From contig JBCFYV010000001.1 in NCBI GenBank assembly GCA_039000515.1, positions 16,903,928-16,967,927 of the forward strand: a stretch of DNA of 64,000 bases, in the 5' to 3' direction. This DNA comes from Timema cristinae (taxonomy: Eukaryota; Arthropoda; Insecta; Phasmatodea; Timematidae). The translations under genes were made by a program, and so were the position numbers. The notes under the pieces were generated by a model. The model did no database searches and had not been told where the DNA came from. It was given only the letters and a program-made list of their open reading frames with translations. Shown piece by piece: positions 51,215 to 62,709 of the stretch. Every line of letters starts with the position of its first letter. Position 1 is the first letter of the stretch.

Positions 51215-51500
51215 AATCCTAGAGTTTAATTTTCTTCACACGGTAATATCAACAGTTGTTGAACATCTGTCTTATGCATAGCGGCATTAGATGAGAAACT
51301 TTTTAAATTAAGTAAATGAAGAAGGAAAGTTGTCATTAAATTCCAGGAAAACGTTGAGAGAAATTTAACAACTTTTAATATCACCAGGTGAAGAAAATTA
51401 AACTATGTTTATACTGGAGAAATATTTTATTTATTTTACTGAAAAAATGTTTGCTATAAAAACCGCAAAAAGACTGGCCTTTTCTCGCGTCGCCTTCCAT
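51215..51500. repeat. Fold-back element R2, copy 6
   Basis: ttcttcacacggtaatatca, agcggcattagatgagaaac and gaagaaaattaaactatgtt. Confidence 0.75.
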
Positions 51501-51589
51501 TCCAACTTAACAAGCAATCATTTCAATCCCACCTTAATCAAGTTTTCACCCCTCCTGTAAAATAGATTTCATGTAGATACATACCCTAC

Positions 51590-51745
51590 ACTGATGGAGT
51601 AGGGGTAAAGAATGTATAAATTTAGAAGTAATGTACCATCATTTGCCTGTACGTAGAATGGGAAAACATATATAACCAAACTTTCACTACACACGGTACA
51701 CACATCCAACTTTGATCTCTCGGTCACTAGAATACCAAAACGAGT
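51590..51745 (-). mobile_element. SINE family B, degraded copy
   Basis: Body trace (tagaagtaatgtaccatcat; aactttgatctctcggtcac). Confidence 0.45.
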
Positions 51746-51794
51746 ACCCGTTTCGGGGGTTGAAAACACTTGTCGCTCTTGCAATAAATAGACA

Positions 51795-51972
51795 GGACTA
51801 CCAATGATGGGAAGAAAAGGGTTTGGGTATACTGAGGATGGTATTTCTGAAATGTTATTTCCATTATTCCTTCACACAAATACGGGTACATTTCATCTCA
51901 AATCTACCTTAATCATACCTAGCACATTAGCATACCTACAGCCCGAAAGGGTAGTAAGACGCAATGCTACAA
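51795..51972 (+). mobile_element. SINE family B, degraded copy, inverted to its neighbour
   Basis: tactgaggatggtatttctg and cccgaaagggtagtaagacg. Confidence 0.55.
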
Positions 51973-52084
51973 AAAAATTAATACTTGTGATGCTTTTGCT
52001 TAGGGCGGCACTACTATGTTTAAAAAAAGTAGTTTAGTAAAAAAAATTATCCAAGATTGACGATCTTTCAAAGATATTTTATAT

Positions 52085-52595
52085 ATCTATACTTATAAAA
52101 TAACATGTCCTGATTGATTGACTGACTGACTGACTGACTGACTGACTGACTGATTCATCATCGCCGAGCGCAAACTATCAAGGCTACAAGCATGAAATTC
52201 GGACTGTATATTCATTTTGTTATGTAGGCACCCACTAAGAAAGGATTTTAGAAAATTCCACCCCAAAGGGGTCAAAATAGGGGATGATAATATGTATGAT
52301 AATATGTATGAAAGTCCATTTTGAAAGTTACATAAATAAAATTTTGTATTTCGGTTATTGACGTAAAACAAATAAATACGTGTTTCAGGAATTTTGGAAA
52401 TTTTATTTAATAAGGGATGAAAAAGGGGGTGAAAGTTTGTATCGGACTTGCATTATTTTTGATCTGAGGTCAAGTTATGGTCATCAACGTAACGTAATAT
52501 TTTAAATTAATCTGTAAATACATATGTATATTTTCGTATTTGTATATAATCAACTCCACGCGAGCAAAGCCACGGGCAACAGCTATCTAGTCTGT
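52085..52595 (-). mobile_element. Short interspersed element R3, copy 2
   Basis: Reverse complement of 19530-20040, nearly identical. It ends ccacgggcaacagctatcta. The (gact)n run at 52118-52150 matches the (cagt)n run in copy 1. Confidence 0.85.
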
Positions 52596-52599
52596 TATA

Positions 52600-54050
52600 A
52601 AATATGTTCAACGAACACTACCTCATAAAACATGTTTTAAGGAAGGGGTCTTGAACCTTTTTATGTTCAAGGGACAAATTTCTGTCCTTTGTTGGCTCGC
52701 TGGTCGCGATACTATACTGAAAATATTAGGAATGAGTATATATTAAAATATTTTTATCAGTTAGTTCTTATACACTTATACCAACACTAAGGATTAGGAT
52801 TTCTCGTGAAGTATGTTATTTGTTGTTTCACACCAGGAGGTAGCGTGATTTGTATTGTCTACCAGAGTTGTCATTTGCCGGTTCAAAGTATTAAATCTTT
52901 TTTTTTCACGTAAAAAGTAAAAATAGTTTATAAAATAACGTAAAACACGTAAATAAAATAAATGTTTATTTTATTAATTTATTATTTAAAATACATATCT
53001 GTATTTATAATTTTTTTTTGTTAAAATCATTTTATACATTTGATGAATCGTTGGGCCGCAGGCTGTGGGTTGAATACCTCTGCTTTAAAGTTTTATAAAA
53101 GAAATTGGCGAAATATGAAAGCCCAACCTGTACATGAAATGCAGTTTAAAATATAATTGACCCATATAAAGACACAAACTCTACGTATAGGTTATAGCAT
53201 AAGTGTTTTCGGTTTTAATTAATAGAGGATCTTTAGTGAAACATTTATTTTAAACGTTAAATGATTATTCGTAAATATTTTTGATATCACATACGTACAT
53301 TTTTGTAATCACATTAAAAATATTGTATAAATGTTGAAGAAAATTTAATTCTAAACAAAGTTATCTTGTTTTATATTTTATATTTTTTTAAAGTATAAAC
53401 TTAAATTGTTGAATGCCAAACACGAATATGTAAATAATTATATTTAAACTAGAAATGGATTGGATCCTATATTTAAGGAATCAGAATTTTAAATTTTCTC
53501 TCACAATCTCGAATCATAATTCGAATACTTGAATATTTAAGATTGTACAATTTTTAGTATAATCCAAATATTTACAATTGAAATTATAAAAAGTAAAAAA
53601 AAAAAAAAAGCTTGGCACCACTGACGACAAACGCGATTTTGTTAAGTCATATCTCTTACATCATAAAAAACAAGAAACTTTTTTTTGAGTAAATTAATAA
53701 TAGTAATACAATTTTGTATTTTTTTTGTGATTTTATTATTTTTTTCATTTTAACAAGTCAATGTAATACTTACGGTTAGAAAATGATTAAAAATTGGGAT
53801 TTCAAGTCAAGGTATTTATGATTTGACGGTACAGGGAAAGTCCAATTTTAACTCAAATTGAACCAGTGCTGCTATCTGTTAGACAATCAAGAGATCTTTC
53901 TATGGTTAAAGGAGGTTTCTATCATATTTAAATTAACTAAAAACAATTATTTGCCAGGGTTTTTATGGAATTTATGATATAAAATTTACTGTCATAAAAA
54001 ATGTGTGTGATGTGACTTCCCACTTTTCCTTGTATCTTTCCATCGTATTC
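52600..54050. other. AT-rich sequence, nothing firm
   Basis: Includes an ATTCGA-rich tract at 53455-53600 and an A15 run near 53595. Confidence 0.35.
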
Positions 54051-54056
54051 GAATAC

Positions 54057-54275
54057 ACTTCCGCGGCTGCGTGGTCTAAGGTGTTACTCAAACAGTAGAC
54101 TTGACGCCGATGACGTGGGGATCGAGGTTCAAATCTCAGTTGAGTGTACTGAGGGTAGTTTTATAAAATGGTTTTCCATCCTCCCTCCATGAAAACTGTA
54201 GGTAAACCTCATCTTAATATAACCTGCATAATCCCTAAAATCATTAGTGTAATTGGCACATAAGTTATATTTTTG
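54057..54275 (+). mobile_element. SINE family B copy
   Basis: Head ttccgcggctgcgtggtcta; body to ccctaaaatcattagtgtaa. Confidence 0.7.
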
Positions 54276-54469
54276 AGATTCTTGCAAATTTAAAAACTCT
54301 CAAATACAATAGGATTCGAGGAATCTTAATTTAAACCTATAACACGTATTACAAAGTATAAATTTAGCTCCTCCGGACAGAAGAATCGTGTTATTTTGAG
54401 ATTTGAGGATCCTAGAGGAGTCTAGATCACAAGAGGGAGAGGAGGTGTCGCTTGTGTAATCCTCCTACT

Positions 54470-54630
54470 GAAAAGGGGAGAGGGAGGGAGGGCGGAAGGC
54501 GGGATGATGATGATGATGATCGCTATGACGACATAATTATTGCGGATGTCCCCAGTCCACGGACACCCAGCTCTCACGATTGGGGGGGGGGTCCCTCCTT
54601 CATACACCGCCGCCTTCTATCGCCAACCGT
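54470..54630 (+). CDS. Possible coding exon, plus strand, Asp-rich
   Basis: The open frame contains a run of six Asp codons, then RYDDIIIADVPSPRTPSSHD and WGGGPSFIHRRLLSPT. It is locally GC-rich within AT-rich DNA and has an SP-rich cytosolic-tail flavour. The GAT run and a G10 tract are low complexity and may be wrong in length. Splice sites are weak (possible acceptor ctgaaaag, possible donor CC|GTGATA). The opposite strand is open too but is Ile-run and Pro-run rich, so less protein-like. Confidence 0.3.
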
Positions 54631-54784
54631 GATATCTAGCTACTACAGGATATGTTTAGGAATCAGTGGCACACCCAGAAATTAACATCGGGAGTGGGAG
54701 GCGTACAATTTGTCGGTCGAAATTATTATTTACAATTGGGAACTTTAAAGGCACTTTAAATGTGTATAGCCATACATACTTATA

Positions 54785-54890
54785 AACACATATATGTTAT
54801 ATATAAATTGTATAAGCATATATATATGCATACATATATATTATATTTATACACATATATATTAATATACATATATATATATATATATTT
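54785..54890. repeat. AT-rich TATATA-type microsatellite cluster
   Basis: catatatatatgcatacata and related alternating runs. Confidence 0.7.
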
Positions 54891-54897
54891 AACTTAA

Positions 54898-55205
54898 TAG
54901 CGTCAGTGTGCAATCGAGCCATACCGACCGAGTGGCCGTATCTGTTGGAGAAGGTAGTGCCAAATTTTGTGGATAGAGTGTATCTTGTAGTTAGAAAAAT
55001 TAATCCTCAGGCCATTAATCTCAGTTTCTAGACCAGGGCTGATAATTTTTCATTCAAGTATCTCCTCAGATATCCTCACGGGGTTAAGTCAACCTTCGTT
55101 TCAGATCCACTGCTTCACAGAACAATCGAGTAGCACCGGTGATTGAACCCTGGACCTTTGGATCTATAGCCAGGCGCTCTGACCACTTGGCTACAAAGTT
55201 GTTCA
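54898..55205 (-). mobile_element. SINE family D, copy 3
   Basis: gccataccgaccgagtggcc at left; ggtgattgaaccctggacct head at right. Confidence 0.8.
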
Positions 55206-55499
55206 GCTGTGTGTAAAAATGTATATATGTGTGTTGAATATTAATTAGAAAACATGATCTTAAAATTCAATGTATGCATTTTTCATCATATCTTCAGTGC
55301 TCTAATCTATATATCTGCTACATTTATTTTTTAGGTTTTGTTAAAAATTTTGGTGATATATAGAATTAGGAGGGGGTTATGACAACATTTTATAACTCTT
55401 CCCTTCCCAGGATGACAACTTACGGGAACAATTATACTTTATACACCAACTCCTGATTGTTTTACTAATTTAAAAACAGGATGAGCTAGTATACACATA

Positions 55500-55595
55500 G
55501 TTAATATCTTCGTCAGCACCACATGGATTTGAACCAAGATCCCTTAGACTTTTCGTCAACGACCATAACCACTCAGTTAATGGGCCCGGAATCTT
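55500..55595 (-). repeat. tRNA-like SINE head fragment
   Basis: gatttgaaccaagatccctt and cgaccataaccactcagtta. Confidence 0.35.
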
Positions 55596-55911
55596 TTGAC
55601 ATTAAAAATCTAAGCTTTTTTTTTTAATGATTTAATTTTAGCGTATAACCTGAACGGGGGCTAAGAAAAAGAAAAACAGTTTCTTTCGTTGAATTGATGG
55701 CGTACCACTGATACAAAGGTTCCACTGGAACCTTGTCAGTTGGAGAGAGTTACCATGATTTATCCACCACATCCTACTCATTGCATCCTGAGTGCGAACG
55801 TAAACTTGTGTTCCCCCCCCCCCCTTCCCACCTTAAACATAGCCCCCTTCCCCCGATCATATATACCTCCCCCTCACACATCCCATAAATACTCATCCCC
55901 CTACTTGTCAG

Positions 55912-55982
55912 TATCATTGACTGGGTTTGTACCACGCGATGAACCAACAGGATCTGATGACGAGGAGAGGGTTGGGTCCGAG
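55912..55982 (+). CDS. Possible 71-nt coding exon, plus strand
   Basis: A pyrimidine-rich tract ending ctacttgtcag is followed by an open frame SLTGFVPRDEPTGSDDEERV and GSE, then donor GAG|GTAACG. It starts with two bases of a split codon and ends in phase 0. Good splice sites and an acidic protein-like peptide support it. It could belong with the plus-strand stretch at 54470-54630. No family is recognised. Confidence 0.35.
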
Positions 55983-56083
55983 GTAACGGGAACACTTTTA
56001 TGGGCGTAATACTCCCCATGGGATACATAAATGATAGCATATTTGAGGGGTGTTATAAAGTAAACACCTCAATTCACCCTTTT

Positions 56084-56118
56084 CGGTGGCCGCTTGGTTT
56101 AAAGCATCACACTCGCAA
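56084..56118 (+). mobile_element. SINE family B head fragment
   Basis: ttcggtggccgcttggttta, cut off by the family A element that follows. Confidence 0.5.
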
Positions 56119-56119
56119 T

Positions 56120-56340
56120 ATAATATTATTACTATTATTATTAGCTCCACGTCTTACTAACCCGTTTGGGTTATAGGCATTTACGCTAATGTGTAATGGT
56201 GGGGTGATGGTAGATGAAATGGAGACCTACAGTTTAACGTGGGATCCGAACCACGTGGAGGCCTGGCATTCCACACATTCACAAGTTGTGATTAAATACA
56301 CGTCTTGTCAGAGGTGAACGAAGGGTTTGGCAATCAGATA
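56120..56340 (-). mobile_element. SINE family A, 5'-truncated copy
   Basis: TTA tail, agctccacgtcttactaacc tail motif, body to ttggcaatcagata. Confidence 0.8.
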
Positions 56341-57290
56341 CTACAAATTTGAAACATTAAGTTATTTAGTATCTCAAATAGTTGTGGAGATACGGAAATT
56401 TCAGCTTCTGTAAATTACCCTGAAAGTCATTTTCATGGGAAAATGAAAATAACCATTTATTTATAATCTTAATCAACCCATAGATACGAATTTTAATCAA
56501 AATCGTGAGAGTAGATTTATAAAGAATCGATTTTTTGCTCTTTTTGCCTTTTATTAAACTACTCTTAATTTAAGTTTTAAACAGACGCACAGACAGACGG
56601 CATTGCAAAGACCACTTTTTATAGTTCGGGGGGTCATGTGACGTCGACATCCATCAACATTTCAGGTTAGATTTTCTTTTACGATCACAATACTTTAACT
56701 TTTGTGTTAGAAAAGTTAAAAAACATAAATATTTGCTTTTAGCTTGAAAGTTATTGGTTTTATAAAATTATTCTTCGGATAAAATATTTGTATTATAAAT
56801 AGATCTACATATTTATAATGCTAATTAATTGCATGTCTCAAATATTTTCGGAGATATGATAAATAATTATAATTTTCGCATCAAACCGAGCCCTTAAAGT
56901 CATTTTTCCGAACTATTGAGAGTAGCCATTTTATTTAGAATATTTATAAATGAAATTTAATCAAAATCGTTAAGATGATTTTGAAAATCGACTTTTTATC
57001 TGTTTGTCTTTCAGTAAACTACCCTTAATTTTAGGGTTGGATATCCAATTCCAAAAATCCTCGGGGCAACCCTATGAAAACCCTAGATACCAAGTTTTAG
57101 CCTGATCTGCAAATAGTTTAAGCTCTAGTTGGAGGTACAGACAGACAGACAGAGAGACGGAAATTCAAAAACAACTTTTTCGGATTCGGGGGCTCATGAA
57201 ACATCGAGATTCATCAAAATATCGAGTTAGATTTTTTTTTTTACGATCACAATACTTTCTCTACCTATAAGATAGCAAGAAAGTAAAAAT
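56341..57290. repeat. Dispersed repeat R5, two tandem copies
   Basis: 56341-56700 and 56740-57290 both carry gagatac/gagatatg, aaagtcatttt and cagacagac, then ttacgatcacaatacttt. Confidence 0.65.
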
Positions 57291-57403
57291 GTATTATATA
57301 GATTATATAAATGTGTTTTTAATCGTAATTAACAAATGTAATAGCTTGACTATTTAATCCATCAAACAATAAAAAACTAAACTTAGTCAATTTCAAATGT
57401 AGG

Positions 57404-57848
57404 CTAGTTGTATCTTTTACAAACGTGAATATTTCCGTGACAGACTTGAAGACGTAAGACGTTCCTTAGGCCTATGTCTCTGTCAGTAGCTTCCTCCTCC
57501 TGTTTGTGTCCTTCTTGGTTTTCTCGTAAAGCTTTGCCTCCCCCAGTTGTGGATGACCACCGTTGGCTGAGGGTGCTTATCATCCGATTCTGAGACTCCT
57601 TCGACGTTCGTCTCAGAAGAAGTTTCGCCGCCAAGACATTCGTCGGTGACCTTGAAATATTGAGGTGTGATACCTTCGTTTGTAGCTAAGTTGATATTCA
57701 CATTTTTATTGGAATGTAATTGCTGTTCGCTGTTTAGTCTCATTATCTGTTTCTGTATGATGCGCCAGAAAGAAATCTTTGTTGAGTTGATCTCGGCTAG
57801 AAAGGCTTCCTCTTTGGCTAGTATGGTTTCTAGTTCGGACTCCGACAT
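57404..57848 (-). CDS. Candidate first coding exon of an unrecognised gene, possibly frameshifted
   Basis: A 121-codon frame opens MSESELETILAKEEAFLAEI, with a helix-prone charged N-terminus, then NSTKISFWRIIQKQIMRLN and an acidic Ser-rich stretch (GGETSSETNVEGVSESDDK). Composition is protein-like and less AT-rich than its surroundings. After HNWG, at a G-run near 57544-57548, the +1 frame continues with another plausible stretch (KALRENQEGHKQEEEATDRD) to a stop at 57404. A one-base homopolymer error could therefore join the two frames. It may be the 5' exon of the tail-anchored gene on the same strand, but no donor or link is visible. I do not recognise the family. Confidence 0.4.
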
Positions 57849-58032
57849 TGTAATTTGTATTATACACAGAAAATATGATTTATTTTTTTGTTCTTTAGAG
57901 GTTAAAAGTTTTGTTTTTCACCATGGAGACTTAATAACTAGTTAATAAGCTTAAAACAGGGAGAAAATCATTACAATACTTTTTTTTTATCCATCTAATT
58001 TTACTACTCGTCCGGGGTATATATAATAGCAA

Positions 58033-58345
58033 TTGATGGCGTCATCTCGTGATCATGTCATGTCGATCGAGCGGCCGTATCTTTTGGCGAGGATAGTGCC
58101 AACTTTTGTCGATAAAAGGTATCTTGTGGTCAGTAAGACTAATCCTTAGACCATTAATCTCAGGTTTCTAGACCAGAGCTGCTACTTTTCCATTCAAATA
58201 GCTCCCCATTTGTTTTCACGAGGCTGATTTTGATTCCGTTCCAAAACCACTACTTCGCATAGAATCTGCGAGCACTAGGAATAGAACCCGGGACCTCTGG
58301 TTCTGTAACCAGGGACTCTGATCACTAGACTACAGAGGAAGTGCG
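58033..58345 (-). mobile_element. SINE family D, copy 4
   Basis: gtcgatcgagcggccgtatc at left; gaacccgggacctctggttc head at right ending cactagactacagagg. Confidence 0.85.
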
Positions 58346-58474
58346 GGCTATACTCTTACTAATTATTATTAATTACAATTATGGGCTAGGTATGAATATG
58401 ATATAACTTAGATAAAATATACCCACATTTACGTTGAACGAGAGTAGATAGCCCTTCAGGAAATACATTTTATT

Positions 58475-58640
58475 TATTTATTTAGCATCGCGTCTTACAA
58501 CCTGTTATGGTTATACGCTATCAAGAATAAAACTCGTGATATAGCTGGCCAGGAATCGAACTTAGATCTGTTCCATTACCGGTAAACCAGACTATACAAG
58601 TCTGACACTAGTCAGCGTACCCACCGATGTGGGTAAAATA
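58475..58640 (-). mobile_element. SINE family B, degraded copy
   Basis: gcatcgcgtcttacaacctg tail and ggccaggaatcgaacttaga head remnant. Confidence 0.5.
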
Positions 58641-58714
58641 GTTTTCCAAAAGGAATCTGTCGATTTAACCAAATACTTATTTGATTTTTTTTATGCACAT
58701 CCATATTAATGACT

Positions 58715-58980
58715 ATCCGATACCTTAGCTTAGTCGGTAGAGTGTTTGCCTACTGAGCTAAGGGTACCGGATTCGATTCCCGGCATGGCATAAAAAATTA
58801 TAATTGGTGAAATGTAGGCTTACCCTTTCACGTTATCACGTTGAGAAAGTGTATGGTTAATTTATTTTAAGAAATTAACGTTTTTCCGCTATCTTACCTG
58901 AACTAACAGGACTATCCAGCCAATATGGCTTGAATAAAAACTGACCTTGACTACAGGCTGGAAACAGTAATGGATGTAAA
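58715..58980 (+). mobile_element. SINE family C, copy 3, with 12-bp target-site duplication
   Basis: Flanked by atattaatgact at 58703-58714 and 58981-58992. Head ccttagcttagtcggtagag with ggattcgattcccggcatgg. Confidence 0.93.
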
Positions 58981-59139
58981 ATATTAATGACTGAAATTAC
59001 GTACATGAAATAAATTTTCCTTAACATACCAAAAACATAGTCCAATTTTCTTTGTAAAATATTTTTAGAAAATACATATATAATTTTTTTTTCGGACCAA
59101 ATCAATAACATATTTCTGTATTGTTAGGTTTTTTTTATA

Positions 59140-59275
59140 GGTAAAGATAATATCTACCAAAAGTGACAGCTGCAGATCACATGACTTGACGTATGAATAT
59201 GGAAAAGTAGACCTAGTAGCTTTTCTAGCTGTCAGATAAGGTTTTTCCTATGAAAATTGGACTATATACATTTGG
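59140..59275 (+). repeat. Dispersed short repeat R6, best-preserved copy
   Basis: aaagtgacagctgcagatca, catgacttgacgtatgaata, and a partly inverted ttttctagctgtcagataag. Confidence 0.65.
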
Positions 59276-59734
59276 TTCAGGGTTCATCTATAATGTTACA
59301 GAAACACCTTTTTAGATTGGTTCCATTAGTATCTGTCCTACGTGTGCTTGTTTTGCATCTTGTATTCCCATGATGCAGTGCGTGTCCTCACTCAACTTTC
59401 GATTGAGAAGTAAGAGAATATCTCGCTTTGGGAATATAAAAAACTCAAGTTACTAGAAATAGTGTTGACCTAGATGTTGGGAAAGGGAATTAACTAACAG
59501 AAACGAAAATCCTTTTACATTAATGACTACTCATAAACAAATATCTAAACATTATCGAGTCATCAACCAAAGTGAATCACCAAAAATATAGTAAACTTTA
59601 AAATAGGGTCATTTTTAATAAGGGGCATATTTGTGTTATTTAATTAGGATAGGATGTGCTATTTTTATTGGTACATACAATGTTTAATCTATATTAAATA
59701 ATAAAAATAGTTTGAATAAAAAAAATTAAGATGT

Positions 59735-60000
59735 CATATTCTGAAAATTGCAAAAATTAAACCTAGACACGGGGATCGAACCTGGAAGATTTGGATTAGT
59801 ATGCCAATGTTATAACCACTGATCTATCCAGGAATCGTTCCTTGCTCATCATAGAGACTGCCTTAAAATATTGTGAAGAATGACCCTGGGCATGGGAAGA
59901 TTCCTGGATAGCTCAGTGGTTAGAACATTGGCGTACTAAACTGAAAGGTCCCGGGTTTGATTCCCGTGTCCAGGTGTCATTTTTCAATTTTCAGAATATA
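59735..60000. mobile_element. Inverted pair of SINE family F elements
   Basis: 59752-59850 (minus; cacggggatcgaacctggaa) and 59895-59985 (plus; cctggatagctcagtggtta) mirror each other, with attctgaaaattg and caattttcagaat at the outer ends and ~40 bp between. Confidence 0.75.
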
Positions 60001-60097
60001 ATATATAGGAGGAGTATTCCTCATTTAAAAGCATAAATAATAGCTCTATTTGATTTAAAAATTTTAAGCCTACTTCGTTTTTCTAGTAGGCCTATCT

Positions 60098-60152
60098 TGT
60101 ATTACTATCCATTCGGACAATACGCTTGTATAGGCCTACTAATTAAGCTAGT

Positions 60153-60188
<36 letters not shown>

Positions 60189-60650
60189 GCACCGCGTCTT
60201 ACTACCCGTTCGGGTTATACGCACTTACGCTAATGTGTAATGGTAGGGTGATTGTGAGATGAAATGGAGGACCTACAGTTTAACGTGGAATCCGAACCAC
60301 GGTGGAGGCCTGGCATTCCCCACATTCACAAGATGTCTTGTCAGGGGTGAAGGAAGGGTTTGGTAATCAGATAAATCTGTACCGGGACCGAGATTGAACC
60401 CTGGCCGCCAGCACAGAAGTCTGACACCTTACCCCTAGACCACCAGGTCACCAGTTAAGCTAGTGATTTTAGGGATTAGAAAGGTATATTTATAGCAAGT
60501 TTGGCCGTATTTGCATGTCGGGAGATGGGAAAACCCTTTTGGAAAAAACACCCTCAGTACACCCGATCGAGATTTGAACCTCGTTTCCCCGTCATAGGCA
60601 GATTAGTATACTGCGAGAGTAGCGCGTTAGACCATACGACCACCAAGCCA
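60098..60650 (-). mobile_element. SINE family B copy split by a family A insertion
   Basis: Left part to 60153 and right part from 60455 (ttttagggattagaaaggta to ttagaccatacgaccaccaa). Confidence 0.75.
60154..60454 (-). mobile_element. SINE family A, full length, with 11-bp target-site duplication
   Basis: ttaagctagtg at 60143-60153 and 60455-60465. Long (TTA)n tail and complete head. Confidence 0.94.
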
Positions 60651-60654
60651 TATT

Positions 60655-61235
60655 TTGGTGTTATTATAAATGATTTTCGCTATATTTATTAAAAGTAGGC
60701 TTTGCATTTTCAGAAATATGTTTGAAAATTAGTAAACTTAATTTAAGCACGTTTCCAAGTGTTTCAAACTGAGTGAAAAGTGAGATATCAGATCATAAAT
60801 TATGTAAAGTGCTGTATATTTTGTTTGCAATGTTTTCAATTACATTTGAACAGCCATTTTTTTTTTTAAGAACACATACTCCATGTGGATAGAGAAATTG
60901 ATAAAATATAAGAGATCTCTCATTATTTTTTACTAAAATCAATTTACTATTTTTTTAAGGGTAAACAAGCTACATAAATGTGTGAACTCCACAGAACGAA
61001 AGCAAACTGTGATAAAATCACTTTATGCCATCCGGGCAGCAAGGTCACATCCACTCCAAATGCCTCGGGGAACCAATAAAGCTTTCAAAGCTCTATGGTA
61101 ATACATATTATTGTCACATATGCTTTAAAAGCCCGTGTCAGTCCAGGTACAGTACATCACCAAATAAGGGAGGTAGGGCATGGGGTGTATAGTCCCCCCA
61201 AAAACTCACAAATATTTAACTTATACACTATTTAA
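60655..61235. other. AT-rich sequence, nothing recognised
   Basis: No repeat or frame that I can name. Confidence 0.35.
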
Positions 61236-61237
61236 TA

Positions 61238-61800
61238 TAATAATATTTATGCACCGTGTCTTACTACCCGTTACGGCTATACGCGATTTTACACAAATAC
61301 ATTTAAACATGAAAAATATAATGCTAGGGAAATTTATCCACCTTTCCGTGTTATTATTATTATTATTATTATTATTTATTATATAAAATTAGCACCACGT
61401 CTTACTACCCATTCAGGCTATACCCACTTACGCTAATATGTAATGGTAGGGTGGTCGTGAGACGAAATGAAGGACCTACAGTTTAACGTGGGATCCGAAC
61501 CACGGTGGAGGCCTGGCATTCCACACATTCACAAGTTGTGATTAATACACGTCTTGTCAGAGGTGAAGGAAGGGTTTGGTGATCAGATAAATCTGTGCCG
61601 GGACCGAGGATTGAACCCCAAACCCTAGCATAGAGGCCCGACACCTTACCTATAGACTGACAGCTCACCTTTTCCATGCAGAAGAAGTGGAGAGCAAATT
61701 AAAAAATACTCTCCGTATACCCAATTGGGTATCTAGCCCTGATATTTCCGTCATAGAAAGTACAGTCTATTTCGAGAGTGACATCTTAGACCGTGGATCG
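61238..61800 (-). mobile_element. SINE family B copy split by a family A insertion
   Basis: Left part 61248-61349 (gcaccgtgtcttactacccg) and right part 61671-61800 (ctagccctgatatttccgtc) flank a family A element. Confidence 0.65.
61350..61670 (-). mobile_element. SINE family A copy
   Basis: (TTA)n tail, cacgtcttactacccattca tail motif, full body and slightly damaged head. Confidence 0.85.
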
Positions 61801-62560
61801 GCAAATGGTCGATTATGATCGACCCGTCGAAATCATGGCAATTTTCAGTCAGTCGCGTAAGAAAACCGCATTGTCCTTAGAAGTCGATATTTGAATCTAA
61901 GCTCGCAAATATATCAAGTAATTTCAAATATGTTTTAGTGTGAGTAAAATTACCTTTATCGGATATAATCTATAATGTTATTAGAAATTTAAATAGTATA
62001 ATATGTACATAAATATTTTATTTATTATATGATTTTTTATTAAGGTGGAGGCATATATATTTGAGGAAATATTGAATGTAATAGAGAAAATATTAAATAT
62101 TGGGAAAAAATGAAGCAAAAGTAGAATCGGAGAAATGGTCAGGATCTTTGGTGAGTTTGTAAATTGATCAGAGATCAAAGGGTCTCCCAGCTACTGCCTT
62201 GAATAATTCTACCACCGAAATAGGTGTCAAAATGCTAATTGAAGGGGATATTAATTTTAAGAAACACAACTAATTATGATTTATTATGAAAAGAAGACAA
62301 CAGTTTTTTTAATCCTTTTAGACTATTTTATTTGTGTATGTAAATTTCTACTAATACTTAATAATATAATAGGACGAGGAATGTGAATGTTTAAGGAAGG
62401 CATTGCCATTGTCGCTAGGAAGATGTTTCCGCTGAGAGGAAGAGTTCATCCTAGATAAATCTTGAGACGCAAGCCGCCGTACAGAAGTGTACGATGAGTA
62501 GTATCATCGTCATCTCAAGGCAGTCCCAATAGACCGTTTTCAAATCTCTCTTAATTTAAC
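61800..62560. other. AT-rich sequence, nothing recognised
   Basis: No repeat or frame that I can name. Confidence 0.35.
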
Positions 62561-62705
62561 AGATCCAGAAGTCCTGGCTTTAATTCTGGTGCGTCCAGAT
62601 TTTCTGTGAAATTTTGGGTCTGAAACTGGATCAACTAAGCCTAGTGAGGACAAATGAGGAGATAGTTGAATGGGAAATGTAGTGGCTCCGGTCTAGAAAA
62701 CTAAG
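62560..62705 (+). mobile_element. SINE family D fragment
   Basis: gaaactggatcaactaagcc and aaatgaggagatagttgaat match the reversed family D body. Confidence 0.5.
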
Positions 62706-62709
62706 AAGA

